Shown in pieces: positions 33,425-43,778 of a DNA stretch of 64,000 nucleotides. Numbering within the stretch: position 1 is the stretch's first letter; each line of letters opens with the position of its first letter. Source of the stretch: UBA4055 sp964648295. Lineage in GTDB: Bacteria; UBA4055. The notes under the pieces were generated by a model. That model worked only from the letters and a program-made list of their open reading frames with translations. It ran no database searches and was not told the DNA's origin. The position numbers and the translations under genes are program-made. The stretch spans positions 68,333 to 132,332 of the forward strand of contig CAZYNH010000007.1 of assembly GCA_964648295.1 (NCBI GenBank), read 5' to 3'.

Positions 33425-35596
33425 ATGACAAAGACCAGACATGATGAGAGAAAGGTTGGCAGTACTGTAGAGAGGAAAAATATCTCCAGGTTGAAATTTC
33501 TTTTTATCATGAGTCTGGCCGTATACGGTATAATCGTATATAAACTCTACCATACTCAGATCATAAAGCACGAATACTACTCTGAAAGATATAAGGAACA
33601 GTCCAAAAAGAAGATAACGGTTTACGCTCCGAAAGGTTATATCTACGACAGAAAATACTCAAAACTCGCCGAGAATATCGGAACTAATTATGCGTTCGGC
33701 CTGAACACAAGGGTCGCGGCCGACAAGAAAGACCTTGCGGAAAGAGTAAGCCGGATAACAGGAAGGGACAGATATCTTGAGATATTAAACTCCAAAAAAG
33801 GCTTTGTCTGGCTGGACAACAGGCTTACCGAGAAAGAGAGGGGAGATATTTATTCCGTTCTTACAGCAGAGGAAAAATCGGCCGCCTCGTTCAAATCAAC
33901 AGCCAACAGAATATATCCCAAAAGAAAGCTCGCCGGACAGATAATCGGCTATACTGATATTGACGGCGAAGGCCTTAGCGGCGTGGAAAAAGAGTTCATG
34001 CAGTATCTTAACGGAAAAGACGGCTGGGAATTCGTGCATCAGGACGGAAGGCTCAACAAATACTATGGCTCCGAGATCAATAAAAAAGATCCCGTTTCAG
34101 GCAACAGCGTGGTGCTGACGATAGATGAAAATTATCAGGCTATTGCTGAGGAAGAACTTGAAAAAGCGGTTATCAAATGGAAAGCCCAGAAAGGCGTGGT
34201 TGTCGTAATGGAGCCGCGGTCCGGTGAGATACTGGCGATGTCGAGCTATCCGGATTTTGACCCGAACACGCCCGGAGAATATGATGCGTTCAACAGAAAG
34301 AATAAGGTTATTACCGATATTTATGAACCCGGATCGACTTTTAAGACTATCTCCGCAGCTGTGGTTCTGGAAGAGAAGAAGGTCGATGAGGAGGAGGTCT
34401 TTTTCTGCAGTAACGCAGGATATATGATAGGAAAGAGAAAGATCAAAGATTCGCATGAAAATCCGAATGAGTATATGAGCTTCAGAGATGTACTGGCTCA
34501 GTCGAGCAACATCGGAACTCTACAGGCTGTCTCGAAAATAGATAAGAACAGATACTTCGAATATCTCAGAGATTTCGGCTTCGGGAATAAAACGGAGATC
34601 GAGCTTACAGGGGAAGTTAAGGGTTATCTGCCGAGGGTTAGAGACTGGAGCATGACTACCCAGCCCACTATGAGTTTCGGTCAGGGGATTTCCGTAACGC
34701 CGTTGCAGATGATTACGGCATACTGCGCGATCGCGAACGGCGGGCATCTCGTCAAGCCGCTTATCGTAAAAGGCGTCATTGATAAAGATAACAGGATAGT
34801 GAAGAAATATGACACCGTGAAAGTCAGAAGGGTGATAAGCGGAGAAACTTCCAAAAGGGTTAGGGATATGCTCAGGTACGCGGTAACGAACGGAACCGGG
34901 TCAGGGGCCGAGATCGAGGAATTGAAAGTTGCGGGAAAGACCGGTACATCACAAAAGGTCGAGAACGGGCAGTATTCAAAAAGAAATTATGACGCCAGCT
35001 TCATCGGAATGGTTCCGTATGACGATCCGCGTATTGTCTGCCTTGTTATGCTGGATTCGCCGAGAGGGTGCATTTACGGCGGAACGGTAGCTGCGCCCGT
35101 ATTCAAAAATATTGTAAAAAGGATATACGACCTGGACAGGTCCAAGACCGTCGTCCAGGCAAAAACAGAGATCAGGTCGGCCGTCGTCCCGGATCTTGCG
35201 GGAAAAAAGACAGCGGAAGCCGAGAAAATACTTAAGGACCTTAATATAAAATATAAGGTAGAAAAAGGAACAGACACCATCGCCGCTCAGTCAGTACCGC
35301 CGTTTTCAGTAATACCCGAAGATGAACTGCTGATTATTTCGGGGAGGGAAAGCGCGTTTTCAGGAGATCTCAGGCTCGATATTACGCCGGAAGTGACCGG
35401 ACTTCCCGTCAGGGAGGCGGTAAAGCTTCTTTACTCTTCCGGCATAGACCCTGTGGTAGTGGGCAGCGGTAATGTTTACAGACAGTCGGCGCTTTACACC
35501 GGGGGAGAGTACGAATGCGGAGTGTGCAGCCTTTACTGCAGATTGCCGTCCACCGTTCTTAAGAAGACTAATAAAAATGTGAAAAAACAGTTATGA
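33425..35596 (+). CDS. ftsI: Penicillin-binding protein 2 / FtsI with PASTA domains
   Basis: Septal transpeptidase of 723 residues. One membrane helix (about 28-46), a pedestal region, then the transpeptidase with the active Ser in EPGSTFKTISAAVVLEE, SSN motif in LAQSSNIGT, and KTGTSQK. After residue about 575 come two PASTA repeats (VPDLAGKKTAEAEKILKDL and VTGLPVREAVKLLYSSGI). The extreme C-terminus is unusual: instead of the expected strand after VYRQS there is a three-Cys stretch (CGVCSLYC) and a Lys/Asn tail. Stop overlaps murE as ATGA. Confidence 0.93.
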   Translation: MTKTRHDERKVGSTVERKNISRLKFLFIMSLAVYGIIVYKLYHTQIIKHEYYSERYKEQSKKKITVYAPKGYIYDRKYSKLAENIGTNYAFGLNTRVAADKKDLAERVSRITGRDRYLEILNSKKGFVWLDNRLTEKERGDIYSVLTAEEKSAASFKSTANRIYPKRKLAGQIIGYTDIDGEGLSGVEKEFMQYLNGKDGWEFVHQDGRLNKYYGSEINKKDPVSGNSVVLTIDENYQAIAEEELEKAVIKWKAQKGVVVVMEPRSGEILAMSSYPDFDPNTPGEYDAFNRKNKVITDIYEPGSTFKTISAAVVLEEKKVDEEEVFFCSNAGYMIGKRKIKDSHENPNEYMSFRDVLAQSSNIGTLQAVSKIDKNRYFEYLRDFGFGNKTEIELTGEVKGYLPRVRDWSMTTQPTMSFGQGISVTPLQMITAYCAIANGGHLVKPLIVKGVIDKDNRIVKKYDTVKVRRVISGETSKRVRDMLRYAVTNGTGSGAEIEELKVAGKTGTSQKVENGQYSKRNYDASFIGMVPYDDPRIVCLVMLDSPRGCIYGGTVAAPVFKNIVKRIYDLDRSKTVVQAKTEIRSAVVPDLAGKKTAEAEKILKDLNIKYKVEKGTDTIAAQSVPPFSVIPEDELLIISGRESAFSGDLRLDITPEVTGLPVREAVKLLYSSGIDPVVVGSGNVYRQSALYTGGEYECGVCSLYCRLPSTVLKKTNKNVKKQL

Positions 35597-37062
35597 GACT
35601 CGGAAAGATCATATCTTCGATCAAAACTCTTGAGGTCACGAAATTTAAAGATCATGAGATCGAACATGTTTTTTCTGATTCAAGAGAGAAATTCAGAAAT
35701 TCCCTTTTCATTGCCGTGAAAGGCCTTACATCAGACGGCGCGGATTACGCTTCTGACGCGATAGAATCCGGTGCCTGCGCAGTTATTTATGAGACATCTA
35801 TAAAGAGGATGTTCCCCAACATAACATACATTAAAGTGCCTGACAGCAGGATCATCCAGTCGAAAGTGGCCGGGCTTGTTTATTCGGAACCTTCAAGAAA
35901 ACTTGACCTGACAGGGATAACCGGCACCAACGGAAAGACATCGACCGCATATATATACAGGCATATTCTTGAAAATAACAGGATCAGATGCGGCCTTTTG
36001 GGAACAACTGAGTATGATCTGGGAAAGAGAAAGTTCAGCCCGTCAAGGACCACTCCGGACGCTGTATTTCTTCAGAGATATTTAAAAGAAATGGCTGATG
36101 CAGGATTAAAGCACGCTGTAATGGAAGTGTCGTCCCACGCTCTTTCTCTTAACAGGGTCGAGGATGTGTTCTTTAACACAGCAGTCTTTACGAACCTGAC
36201 GCAGGACCATCTTGACTTCCACGGGACGATGAATGAATACGCGGGCGCGAAAGCGGGCCTGTTCTCATCCCATTTGAAAAAGGGAGGCAGATCTGTTGTA
36301 AATGCGGACGACGAATACTATGAACTTATTGCAAAGTCGTCCGGGCAGAAGATGATGATCTATTCGCTCGAAACGGAGGGCGCGGATCTGTTCGTTAAGA
36401 ATGTAAAATATCTTGAAAAGGGAATGGAGATACTTGTCTCATTTAAAGGCATGTATTATACAATAGAAACGGGTCTGAACGGGAAATTCCAGGCGATGAA
36501 CATAGCCGCGGCTTTTCTGTGTGCTTCAGGTATCGGTATTCCAGTAAAAGATATAATAAGGTCACTGAAATATCCGCTTGTTATACCCGGAAGGCTGGAG
36601 AAAATTCATGAGGACGGTTTTTCTGTTTTTGTGGACTATGCCCATACTCCGGACGCACTTTTCAGGACTCTTTCAACGGTCAGGGAGTTCTGCACCGGCA
36701 GGATAATTACCGTGTTCGGCTGCGGAGGGAACAGGGATCATGAAAAACGGCCTAAAATGGGTAAAATTGCGTCAGAACTTTCAGATATAGTGTTCGTAAC
36801 AGATGATAATCCAAGAATGGAAGATCCTGATACTATCACTGAAGAAATAGTAAAAGGTATAACTTTAAACAACTGGAAGAAAATTGCCGGAAGAAAAGAG
36901 GCGATAAGCGAAGCGCTCTCGGCGGCAAAAGAAGGCGATGTTGTACTGATAGCGGGTAAGGGACACGAGAATTACCAGGAAATAAAGGGCGTAAAATATC
37001 CTTATTCGGATAAAGTAACAGTAATGAATTTAACAGGAAGGTCAAATGGTCAGACTGTCTGA
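35593..37062 (+). CDS. murE: UDP-MurNAc-L-Ala-D-Glu:meso-DAP ligase
   Basis: Adds the third amino acid of the peptidoglycan stem peptide. 489 residues: N-terminal UDP-binding domain with DSREKFRNSLFIAVKG, the ATP loop GITGTNGKTSTA, the carbamylated Lys region, and the C-terminal domain with GCGGNRDHEKRPKMG and DDNPRMEDP. The DNPR motif indicates meso-diaminopimelate specificity, hence Gram-negative-type peptidoglycan. Overlaps ftsI by four bases and murF by 17. Confidence 0.96.
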   Translation: MRLGKIISSIKTLEVTKFKDHEIEHVFSDSREKFRNSLFIAVKGLTSDGADYASDAIESGACAVIYETSIKRMFPNITYIKVPDSRIIQSKVAGLVYSEPSRKLDLTGITGTNGKTSTAYIYRHILENNRIRCGLLGTTEYDLGKRKFSPSRTTPDAVFLQRYLKEMADAGLKHAVMEVSSHALSLNRVEDVFFNTAVFTNLTQDHLDFHGTMNEYAGAKAGLFSSHLKKGGRSVVNADDEYYELIAKSSGQKMMIYSLETEGADLFVKNVKYLEKGMEILVSFKGMYYTIETGLNGKFQAMNIAAAFLCASGIGIPVKDIIRSLKYPLVIPGRLEKIHEDGFSVFVDYAHTPDALFRTLSTVREFCTGRIITVFGCGGNRDHEKRPKMGKIASELSDIVFVTDDNPRMEDPDTITEEIVKGITLNNWKKIAGRKEAISEALSAAKEGDVVLIAGKGHENYQEIKGVKYPYSDKVTVMNLTGRSNGQTV

Positions 37063-38377
37063 ACTGCTTAGGGAATGCCGTACGGGAAAGCCTGAAAATG
37101 TCGACGGCAGTATTTATGTTACCGGGGGCAATACTGATTCGAGGCTGATAGTCGAGGGAAACATTTATTTTGCCCTGAAAGGACAGAATTCTGACGGCCA
37201 TGATTTTATTCCCCAGGCATGCGCGAAGAACGCATCGGTCTCGGTAGTGGATTCAGGCTATGTAAATTCCGGGAATTGTCCTGTCATTTATACCGACAGC
37301 GTAGAAAAGACTCTCGGCGAACTCGCGGGCCTGTGGAGAAAACTTCACAACGCGCGGATAATAGGCATAACCGGAACGAACGGCAAGACCACAACCAAAG
37401 AGATCCTGGGCAGGCTCCTGTCTCTCAGGTACAGGATAATCTCGACATACAAAAACTACAACAATCACATAGGCGTACCTCTGACGCTCCTTTCCATTAA
37501 AGACGATACGGAATACGCCATAGTCGAGCTCGGAACGAACCATTTCGGCGAGATAGATTATCTTTCCAGAATAGCCGATCCCGACATGGGGCTCATCACG
37601 AACATAGGCGAAGGGCACCTCGAGCAGTTCGGCGACAAAAAAGGCGTTTACGAAGAAAAGATAAAGCTGTTCGAGCTTCTTGAGAAAAAGAACGGTAAAA
37701 TACTGGTGAACAGGGACGATCCTTTCTTAAAGGACTGGGAAAGAGGAAATGTGGTCTCTTTCGGCCTTGAGAGCGAGGCGGACTACAAGTTCTCCGATAT
37801 AAATATTGCATCGGACGGTTACCCCGAATTCGTTTACAGGGGCGTGCGCGTGAAGATGAACATTCCCGGAAAACTGAATGTGAAGAACGCCGTGGCAGCG
37901 GCCGCGGTGGCCGGTGAACTGGGTATCGGCCCCGATATTATATCTTCCGTGCTTTCAAGAATAACCCTGTCCGATAAAAGATATGAGATGGTGGAATATA
38001 ACAATTCAAAGGTACTCCTTGACTGTTATAACGCCAACCCGACATCGACCGAGAATTTTCTCAAAGATATCTCCGCCGTCATGTCATACGATGTAGTGGT
38101 TTTAGGGGACATGCTTGAACTTGGACCCACATCCGCCGAGTCGCATGTAAGGATCATTGAAACCGCTTCTTCGCTCGGATTCAAAGAGGTACTTCTCACA
38201 GGCGGAGAGATGGAAAAGGCGTTCCTGAGAAAAAAATATCCGGGTAAAATAAAACATTTCACTGATTTTCCGGAACTGAAAAAAGAATTCGAACGGATCA
38301 CTTCCGAAGGACAGAATGTAGCGGTGAAAGGATCGCGCGGTATGAAACTTGAAAGACTCATGGACAAGGCATTATGA
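37046..38377 (+). CDS. murF: UDP-MurNAc-tripeptide D-Ala-D-Ala ligase
   Basis: Completes the pentapeptide precursor. 443 residues with NTDSRLIVEGNIYFALKG at the N-terminus, ATP loop GITGTNGKTTTKEIL, the ELGTNHFGEIDYLSRIADPDMGLITNIGEGHLE-type core, LDCYNANPTS and a C-terminal GDMLELG. Normally followed by mraY and murD, but ftsW follows here with an ATGA overlap. Confidence 0.95.
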   Translation: MVRLSELLRECRTGKPENVDGSIYVTGGNTDSRLIVEGNIYFALKGQNSDGHDFIPQACAKNASVSVVDSGYVNSGNCPVIYTDSVEKTLGELAGLWRKLHNARIIGITGTNGKTTTKEILGRLLSLRYRIISTYKNYNNHIGVPLTLLSIKDDTEYAIVELGTNHFGEIDYLSRIADPDMGLITNIGEGHLEQFGDKKGVYEEKIKLFELLEKKNGKILVNRDDPFLKDWERGNVVSFGLESEADYKFSDINIASDGYPEFVYRGVRVKMNIPGKLNVKNAVAAAAVAGELGIGPDIISSVLSRITLSDKRYEMVEYNNSKVLLDCYNANPTSTENFLKDISAVMSYDVVVLGDMLELGPTSAESHVRIIETASSLGFKEVLLTGGEMEKAFLRKKYPGKIKHFTDFPELKKEFERITSEGQNVAVKGSRGMKLERLMDKAL

Positions 38378-39501
38378 AGAACGCTTTAGAGGAAAACATA
38401 AGATATGACCTTCTTCTTGTGATGGTCGTTTTCGGGCTTCTGGTATTCGGATCGATCATGGTAATCAGCGCGGGATCGTTCATCGCCGCGGAGAAATTCA
38501 ACAACGACAGTTATTTCGTTACGAATCAGACAAAGCACGCGCTAATGGCATTTTTCGCTCTTCTGGCAGGAATGATGCTCAACTATAAAATATATAACAA
38601 CAAATACATAATGTATATAGGAATGGGCGTAACCGTGCTCGCGCTTGTGTATCTTCTTATTTCCAATCAGGGCGAAAGCATAAAAGGCGCAAAGAGATGG
38701 ATATTCGGGTTCCAGCCTTCGGAAATGGCAAAGAACATGATCGTTTTCTACCTGGCTTTCAGCCTGACAAAAAAAAGGTCAGAGATCAGGCAGTTTTTGA
38801 GGGGTTATGTCTATCACATGGCGATATTAACATCTGTTGTTGCACTTGTTCTTCTCCAGCCGGCTTTCTCAACTTCCATGATGATATTTTTTATAGGCTA
38901 CAGCATACTATATATCAGCGGAATGAAACTAAAACATCTGATGTCTTCGATGGTGCTTATAATACCGCTCATAATAATTATCGCGCTGATACAGCCTTAC
39001 AGGCTTGCGAGGATAAAGACATATTTCGATCCCTCAAAGGATGTGAGCGGCAAGGGATGGCAGGTCGAGCAGTCTCTAATCGGGTTCGGGAACGGGGGAC
39101 TGACGGGGGCCGGCCTGGGAGAGTCGAGGCAGAAGGAATTTTATCTTCCGGAACCGCACAACGATTTCATTTTCTCGATCATCGGGGACGAGCTGGGGCT
39201 GATAGGCACGATACTGCTGGTCGCGGCTTACATTATCATTATGATAAGGGGGCTGAAGATAGCCGCGCGGGCGCCGGATTACTACGGGTTCATCCTGGCT
39301 TCGGGCATCACGATGACGATTGTTATTTACTCGATTTTCAACATGTGCATCACGCTGGGACTTGTTCCGCCCACCGGACTTCCTCTGCCGATGGTCAGCT
39401 ACGGGGGAACATCTCTTATTATGACCATGTTCAGCATGGGTGTACTTCTTAATATTTCTTATAAAAGCAGGGATAACGGCGCGGAAGATGACAGAGCTTA
39501 A
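38374..39501 (+). CDS. ftsW: FtsW/RodA-family septal glycosyltransferase
   Basis: Polytopic SEDS protein of 375 residues with about ten membrane helices. Recognised by GAKRWIFGFQPSEMAK, QPAFSTSMM (in most family members QPDxG; here QPAFS), the periplasmic KGWQVEQSLIGFGNGGLTGAGLGESRQK, EPHNDFIFSIIGDELGL, and GLVPPTGLPLPMVSYGGTS. Position in the dcw cluster with ftsI supports FtsW over RodA. The C-terminus overlaps murC by 14 bases. Confidence 0.92.
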   Translation: MKNALEENIRYDLLLVMVVFGLLVFGSIMVISAGSFIAAEKFNNDSYFVTNQTKHALMAFFALLAGMMLNYKIYNNKYIMYIGMGVTVLALVYLLISNQGESIKGAKRWIFGFQPSEMAKNMIVFYLAFSLTKKRSEIRQFLRGYVYHMAILTSVVALVLLQPAFSTSMMIFFIGYSILYISGMKLKHLMSSMVLIIPLIIIIALIQPYRLARIKTYFDPSKDVSGKGWQVEQSLIGFGNGGLTGAGLGESRQKEFYLPEPHNDFIFSIIGDELGLIGTILLVAAYIIIMIRGLKIAARAPDYYGFILASGITMTIVIYSIFNMCITLGLVPPTGLPLPMVSYGGTSLIMTMFSMGVLLNISYKSRDNGAEDDRA

Positions 39502-40870
39502 GAAAAATATGAAGGTCCATTTTACGGGCATCGGCGGAGCGGGGATGCTGCCTCTGGCCATACACGCGGCGGCGACAGGCTTCAGGGTGACCGGGTCCGA
39601 CCTGAATGCCGATAACTTCCTTATCCTTGAAAAAGCCGGGATATTCCCGGTAAAAGGGCACTGTCCGGTCAGTCCCGATACCGAGCTCGTCGTGTACAGC
39701 GCCGCCGTTCCTGTTGAAAATGTGGAACTCATATCGGCAAAGAATCTTAATATACCGGCAATAAAACGGTCCGAATTTCTCGGGCTCGTCTCAAAAGACA
39801 GACATTCGATCCTCGTTTCCGGATCGCACGGCAAGAGTACCGTTACAGCGATGCTGGCGGACATGATGAACGGAAGCGAGTTCGGCGCGTCGGCGATAGT
39901 AGGCGCGGAAACCGTCGCCGCGGGTTCGAACTATTATCCGGGCACGGGCGAGCATATGATAATCGAGGCCGACGAATATGACAGAAGCTTTTTGAGGCTG
40001 TTCCCGTCGGACCTGATAATACTGAACATTGACAACGACCACATGGACATTTACGGCGACATAGAGAATCTAATATCCGCGTTCGCAGAACTCTGCTCGA
40101 GGCTGAAGGCCGGGTCTGTGCTGGTATATAATGCCGACGACAGGAATGCCGTACGGGCCGTATCGGGATGTGTAAACGCTAAAAAAGTAAGTTTCGGTTT
40201 ATCCGGGGAAACGGATTATACGGCAGGGAATGTCGGATATGACAATTTTAACACGACATTCGGTCTGATAAAACGCGGAAAGAAGATCTGTGATGTCAGA
40301 TATTCATATTCCGGGAAATATAACGTATATAATATGCTCGCTGCGGTTAGCCTTCTGTCCGAATACGGCGTGGAAAGTTCGAAAATATCAGAAATGGCTG
40401 AAAGGTTCAGAGGCGTCAAAAGGAGAATGGAGATAATACTGAAAAACGATGACTACATACTCATAGACGACTACGGCCACCACCCTTCAGAGATCAGATC
40501 GGCGATGGAGAATATAAAACTGAACAGCGGCGGAAGAAGAGTAATAGTTCTATTTCAGCCTCACCTCTATTCGAGGACAAAATACCACGCGGCCGGTTTC
40601 GCGGGTAGTTTTAAGAACGCCGACCTTGTGTTTATATCGCAGATATATGCGGCGAGAGAAAAGTATGACCCTTCGATAGCCAGCTCCGATATTTTCTGCG
40701 CCATGAATGAGGCAGATAAAGCTAAAACAAGAGTTTTCGATAATTTTGAGGATCTGTATTCGGAGCTGGAAAGAACCGCGGCTCCGGGAGATATCGTCGT
40801 GAGCATGGGTGCCGGAGAGATAAACAGGCTTCTGTACAAATTTAAAGAAAAGGTCATGCGCAATGGATAG
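39488..40870 (+). CDS. murC: UDP-N-acetylmuramate:L-alanine ligase
   Basis: First amino-acid ligase of stem peptide synthesis. Starting at 39488, with GGAAG just upstream, it has the opening VHFTGIGGAGMLPLA, the ATP loop SGSHGKSTVTAM, EADEYDRSFLRL, and C-terminal DDYGHHPSEIR and FQPHLYSRTK. About 460 residues. An earlier in-frame start inside ftsW (39440) would only add residues of unrelated composition. murG, normally between ftsW and murC, is absent. Confidence 0.95.
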   Translation: MTELKKNMKVHFTGIGGAGMLPLAIHAAATGFRVTGSDLNADNFLILEKAGIFPVKGHCPVSPDTELVVYSAAVPVENVELISAKNLNIPAIKRSEFLGLVSKDRHSILVSGSHGKSTVTAMLADMMNGSEFGASAIVGAETVAAGSNYYPGTGEHMIIEADEYDRSFLRLFPSDLIILNIDNDHMDIYGDIENLISAFAELCSRLKAGSVLVYNADDRNAVRAVSGCVNAKKVSFGLSGETDYTAGNVGYDNFNTTFGLIKRGKKICDVRYSYSGKYNVYNMLAAVSLLSEYGVESSKISEMAERFRGVKRRMEIILKNDDYILIDDYGHHPSEIRSAMENIKLNSGGRRVIVLFQPHLYSRTKYHAAGFAGSFKNADLVFISQIYAAREKYDPSIASSDIFCAMNEADKAKTRVFDNFEDLYSELERTAAPGDIVVSMGAGEINRLLYKFKEKVMRNG

Positions 40871-41768
40871 TACTGAGATCCTTAAAGCTGTATGCGGACG
40901 CGTAACCGCGGAAGAATTAATGAGCGGGCATACCTATTATAAGATAGGCGGGCCCGCCAGATATTTCGCCGTTCCTGAGAACTGCAAAGAGCTGTCTGAT
41001 GTACTTGATATTTGCGTAAAAGAGAACATACCTTATTTTATCCTCGGGTGCGGAAGCAACGTGCTGGTCTCGGACAGAGGCTTTAACGGCTGCGTAATAG
41101 ATATGTCTGAGGGGTTCAACGGAATCGAAAAGGAAGGTATCCTGATCACCGCGGGAGCGGGATGCAGGATTTCAAAAGTCGCTAAAGCCGCGGCCGAAAA
41201 TTCACTTGCCGGGTTCGAAGAACTCGCCGGTATCCCCGGAACGGTGGGCGGCGCTCTGGTAATGAACGCGGGCTGTTACGGCAGGGAGACGGCTGAGCTT
41301 GTACACAGGGTGAATATACTGGACTCCGGGTCCGTTCGGGAGATACCTTCAGAAGAGATCGAATTCGGCTACAGAAGGTCCGAGCTGAGAAATAAAGTTA
41401 TAATATCCGCCGTCTTCAGGCTTTCTGAAGGCAAGAGAGAAGAAATAATCAGAAAGATGGCCGAATACTCAGAAATGAGAAAAGCGAAACAGCCGGTAAG
41501 CCTGCCGTCCTGCGGCTCTGTTTTCAAAAGGCCGGCCGAAGGGTTCGCCGGAGCGCTGATCGAAGATTGCGGGCTCAAAGGGAAAAGAATAGGCGGCGCC
41601 ATGGTTTCCGATCTTCACGCGGGGTTTATCGTGAATACGGGAGGCGCGACGGCATCTGATGTTATGAGCCTCATCAGGCTCATTAAAAACACTGTTTACG
41701 CAGAAAAGGGGATACTTCTTGAAGAGGAAGTTCTGTTCCTTGGTTTTGAAGAGGAGGAATGTAAATGA
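40863..41768 (+). CDS. murB: UDP-N-acetylenolpyruvoylglucosamine reductase
   Basis: FAD-dependent reduction that forms UDP-MurNAc. 301 residues, the type I/IIb short form: HTYYKIGGPARYFAVPE, the FAD loop ILGCGSNVLVSDRGFNG, AGIPGTVGGALVMNAGCYG, EFGYRRSELR, and the C-terminal GSVFKRP and GGATASDV. The catalytic Ser is in SCGSVFKRP and the Glu in the final ILLEEEVLFLG. Overlaps murC by eight bases and ftsQ by four. Confidence 0.95.
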   Translation: MDSTEILKAVCGRVTAEELMSGHTYYKIGGPARYFAVPENCKELSDVLDICVKENIPYFILGCGSNVLVSDRGFNGCVIDMSEGFNGIEKEGILITAGAGCRISKVAKAAAENSLAGFEELAGIPGTVGGALVMNAGCYGRETAELVHRVNILDSGSVREIPSEEIEFGYRRSELRNKVIISAVFRLSEGKREEIIRKMAEYSEMRKAKQPVSLPSCGSVFKRPAEGFAGALIEDCGLKGKRIGGAMVSDLHAGFIVNTGGATASDVMSLIRLIKNTVYAEKGILLEEEVLFLGFEEEECK

Positions 41769-42505
41769 AAATGATTAAAAAGATTTTTATTAAATTACTG
41801 CTGATACTGAGGCTGGTACTTACAGGATGCGCGGTTTTCGCTCTGGTCTACGGGTCATATCTATTTATGCAGGCTTATAGAACTACACGGGTCTTCGACC
41901 TTAAAAAAATAATTGTAAAGAATTGCAGGCTTCTGACTCCCGGCGATGTTATATCTCTCTCTGAAATAAAAAGAGGGACAAGGATCGGGGATATTGACCT
42001 TACTTATGCAGAGAAAAAGGTCAGCTCTTCACCTTATGTAAAAAAGTCTGCGGTAAAAAGGATATATCCCGCCACTGTCGTTATTACCGTATGGGAAGAC
42101 GACCCTGTTGCATATCTTAACTCGGCGGGGACGCTCAGATATGTGAACAGGAACGGCGCGGTACTGGGCAAAGCCAAGCCCGGCGAAGGATACGATCTTC
42201 CGGTCATTGTATCGGGCGACACCGGCACGGCAGCCTCATTTATTCAGGATTGTCTTTCAACGAGCATGTTCACATATCACCATATATCAGAGGTCGCCGT
42301 AACCGATAGAGGCATCGAATTGTATCTTGTAAAATCATCAGCTCCTGTCATAATAGGAAAAGACGATTACAGGAAAAAGATCGTCATTCTTGAGAATTTT
42401 TTAAAGAATGAGTACAATGATCTTACATTCAGCCGCATCGAGTACATCGATCTCAGATTTGACAGGCAGGTGGTGTTAAAAGAGTTCTCTATAGCTGAAA
42501 AATAA
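41765..42505 (+). CDS. ftsQ: FtsQ-like division protein
   Basis: 246-residue bitopic membrane protein: one N-terminal helix (about 10-34), a POTRA domain opening with KKIIVKNCRLLTPGDVISLSEI and the segment VSSSPYVKKSAVKRIYPATVVITVWEDDP, then the FtsQ beta domain with GAVLGK and a final YIDLRFDRQVVLKE. It lies directly upstream of ftsA, the standard FtsQ position. Links the cytoplasmic and periplasmic divisome parts. Confidence 0.87.
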   Translation: MKMIKKIFIKLLLILRLVLTGCAVFALVYGSYLFMQAYRTTRVFDLKKIIVKNCRLLTPGDVISLSEIKRGTRIGDIDLTYAEKKVSSSPYVKKSAVKRIYPATVVITVWEDDPVAYLNSAGTLRYVNRNGAVLGKAKPGEGYDLPVIVSGDTGTAASFIQDCLSTSMFTYHHISEVAVTDRGIELYLVKSSAPVIIGKDDYRKKIVILENFLKNEYNDLTFSRIEYIDLRFDRQVVLKEFSIAEK

Positions 42506-42520
42506 AAACGGGGAAGAGGT

Positions 42521-43750
42521 ATGTATATTCTGGGAGTTGATATCGGCAGCAAATATCTCAAAGCGGCGCTCTGTATAAGGGACCCTCAGAGCGACGATAT
42601 AACGGTAGTAAAGCTGATTAAGCTTCCTCATAAAGCTTCCAGGCAGGGAACTGTGACAGATCTGGTCAGGGCTAAAGAAGTTTTCAGTCAGATGCTCGAG
42701 AAGATAAAACTCGAATATCCGGAAAGCATAGACAGCTATGTTGTTTCGGTATCGGGCGAAAATGTGAATTCATATTCGGGCACATCGACCATTCCTCTCT
42801 GGAAACAGGAGAACGAGGACAGAAGAGTAAAGATCACGCGCACGCATGTGAGCGATGTTCTTAAAGCAGCCAAAATGACAGCTTACAACAAGGATGATAA
42901 AGCTGAACTTCATTCGGTACCTCAGGAATTCCAGATAGACGACCAGCCTCCAACGCTCAACCCCGTGGACATGTCGGGTGTAAAGCTCAAAAGCAGCGTG
43001 TATGTCATCCAGACGGAGAAATCGCACAAAGAAAACCTCTGCAGTATTCTCGACGATCTGGGGATTAAGAACTACAGGATAGTATTCGCGCCTTTAGCCA
43101 CAGCTGAGGCCGTAATAGACGACGAGGACAAGGAAGCCGGCACGATCGTTATTTCGGTCGGAGACCAGACGACCGAGCTTGCGGTATATCTGAACGGGAT
43201 ATTGAGGATGGCCAAAATAATACCTTTCGGCTCAAGCAATATTACAAAAGATCTTAAGATACTGCTTAAGACTGATTTCAACACTGCGAACAGGCTGAAA
43301 AAAACCGCCCTTACGGCATTCTCTCCCGAAGCGGATGCCGAAAAGAAAATCGAGGTCGAAAATTCCTCTTCGCAGAAGACCGAATATACCGAGGAATATA
43401 TGTCGAAAATAGCGGAAGCGAGGCTGAAAGAGATATACGAGTTCGTGACAAAGGAGATATATAAAGGCTCGTATCAGAGAATGATCCATTCACCTGTGAT
43501 CCTTACAGGGCCCGGAAGCAGCATGAGAGGGGCCGACAGGCTGTTCTCAGACATGAATAATTCAAAGACGACTAAAGGCAAACTGATGGGCGTGAAGTCT
43601 GAAAAAGAGAATATAACTGATGATTTCTACACATCCGTCGGCCTTGTAAAATACGCGGTAGTGAACGACATCTTTACGGACGATAACGAAGGTATGAACG
43701 AAAACGGTTTTATCGGAAGAATAAAGCAGTTCGTGGCTGATCTGTTTTGA
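42521..43750 (+). CDS. ftsA: Cell division protein FtsA
   Basis: Actin-like membrane tether for FtsZ. 409 residues; ATPase fold with GVDIGSKYLKAALC at the start, the SHS2 insertion with YVVSVSGENVNSYSG, IVISVGDQTTELAVY, and ILTGPGSSMRGADRLF. The final GFIGRIKQFVADLF is the amphipathic membrane-targeting helix. GGGGAAG ribosome site 16 bases after ftsQ. Confidence 0.94.
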   Translation: MYILGVDIGSKYLKAALCIRDPQSDDITVVKLIKLPHKASRQGTVTDLVRAKEVFSQMLEKIKLEYPESIDSYVVSVSGENVNSYSGTSTIPLWKQENEDRRVKITRTHVSDVLKAAKMTAYNKDDKAELHSVPQEFQIDDQPPTLNPVDMSGVKLKSSVYVIQTEKSHKENLCSILDDLGIKNYRIVFAPLATAEAVIDDEDKEAGTIVISVGDQTTELAVYLNGILRMAKIIPFGSSNITKDLKILLKTDFNTANRLKKTALTAFSPEADAEKKIEVENSSSQKTEYTEEYMSKIAEARLKEIYEFVTKEIYKGSYQRMIHSPVILTGPGSSMRGADRLFSDMNNSKTTKGKLMGVKSEKENITDDFYTSVGLVKYAVVNDIFTDDNEGMNENGFIGRIKQFVADLF

Positions 43751-43778
43751 AAAAATTATAATATAGCGGGAGGACATT

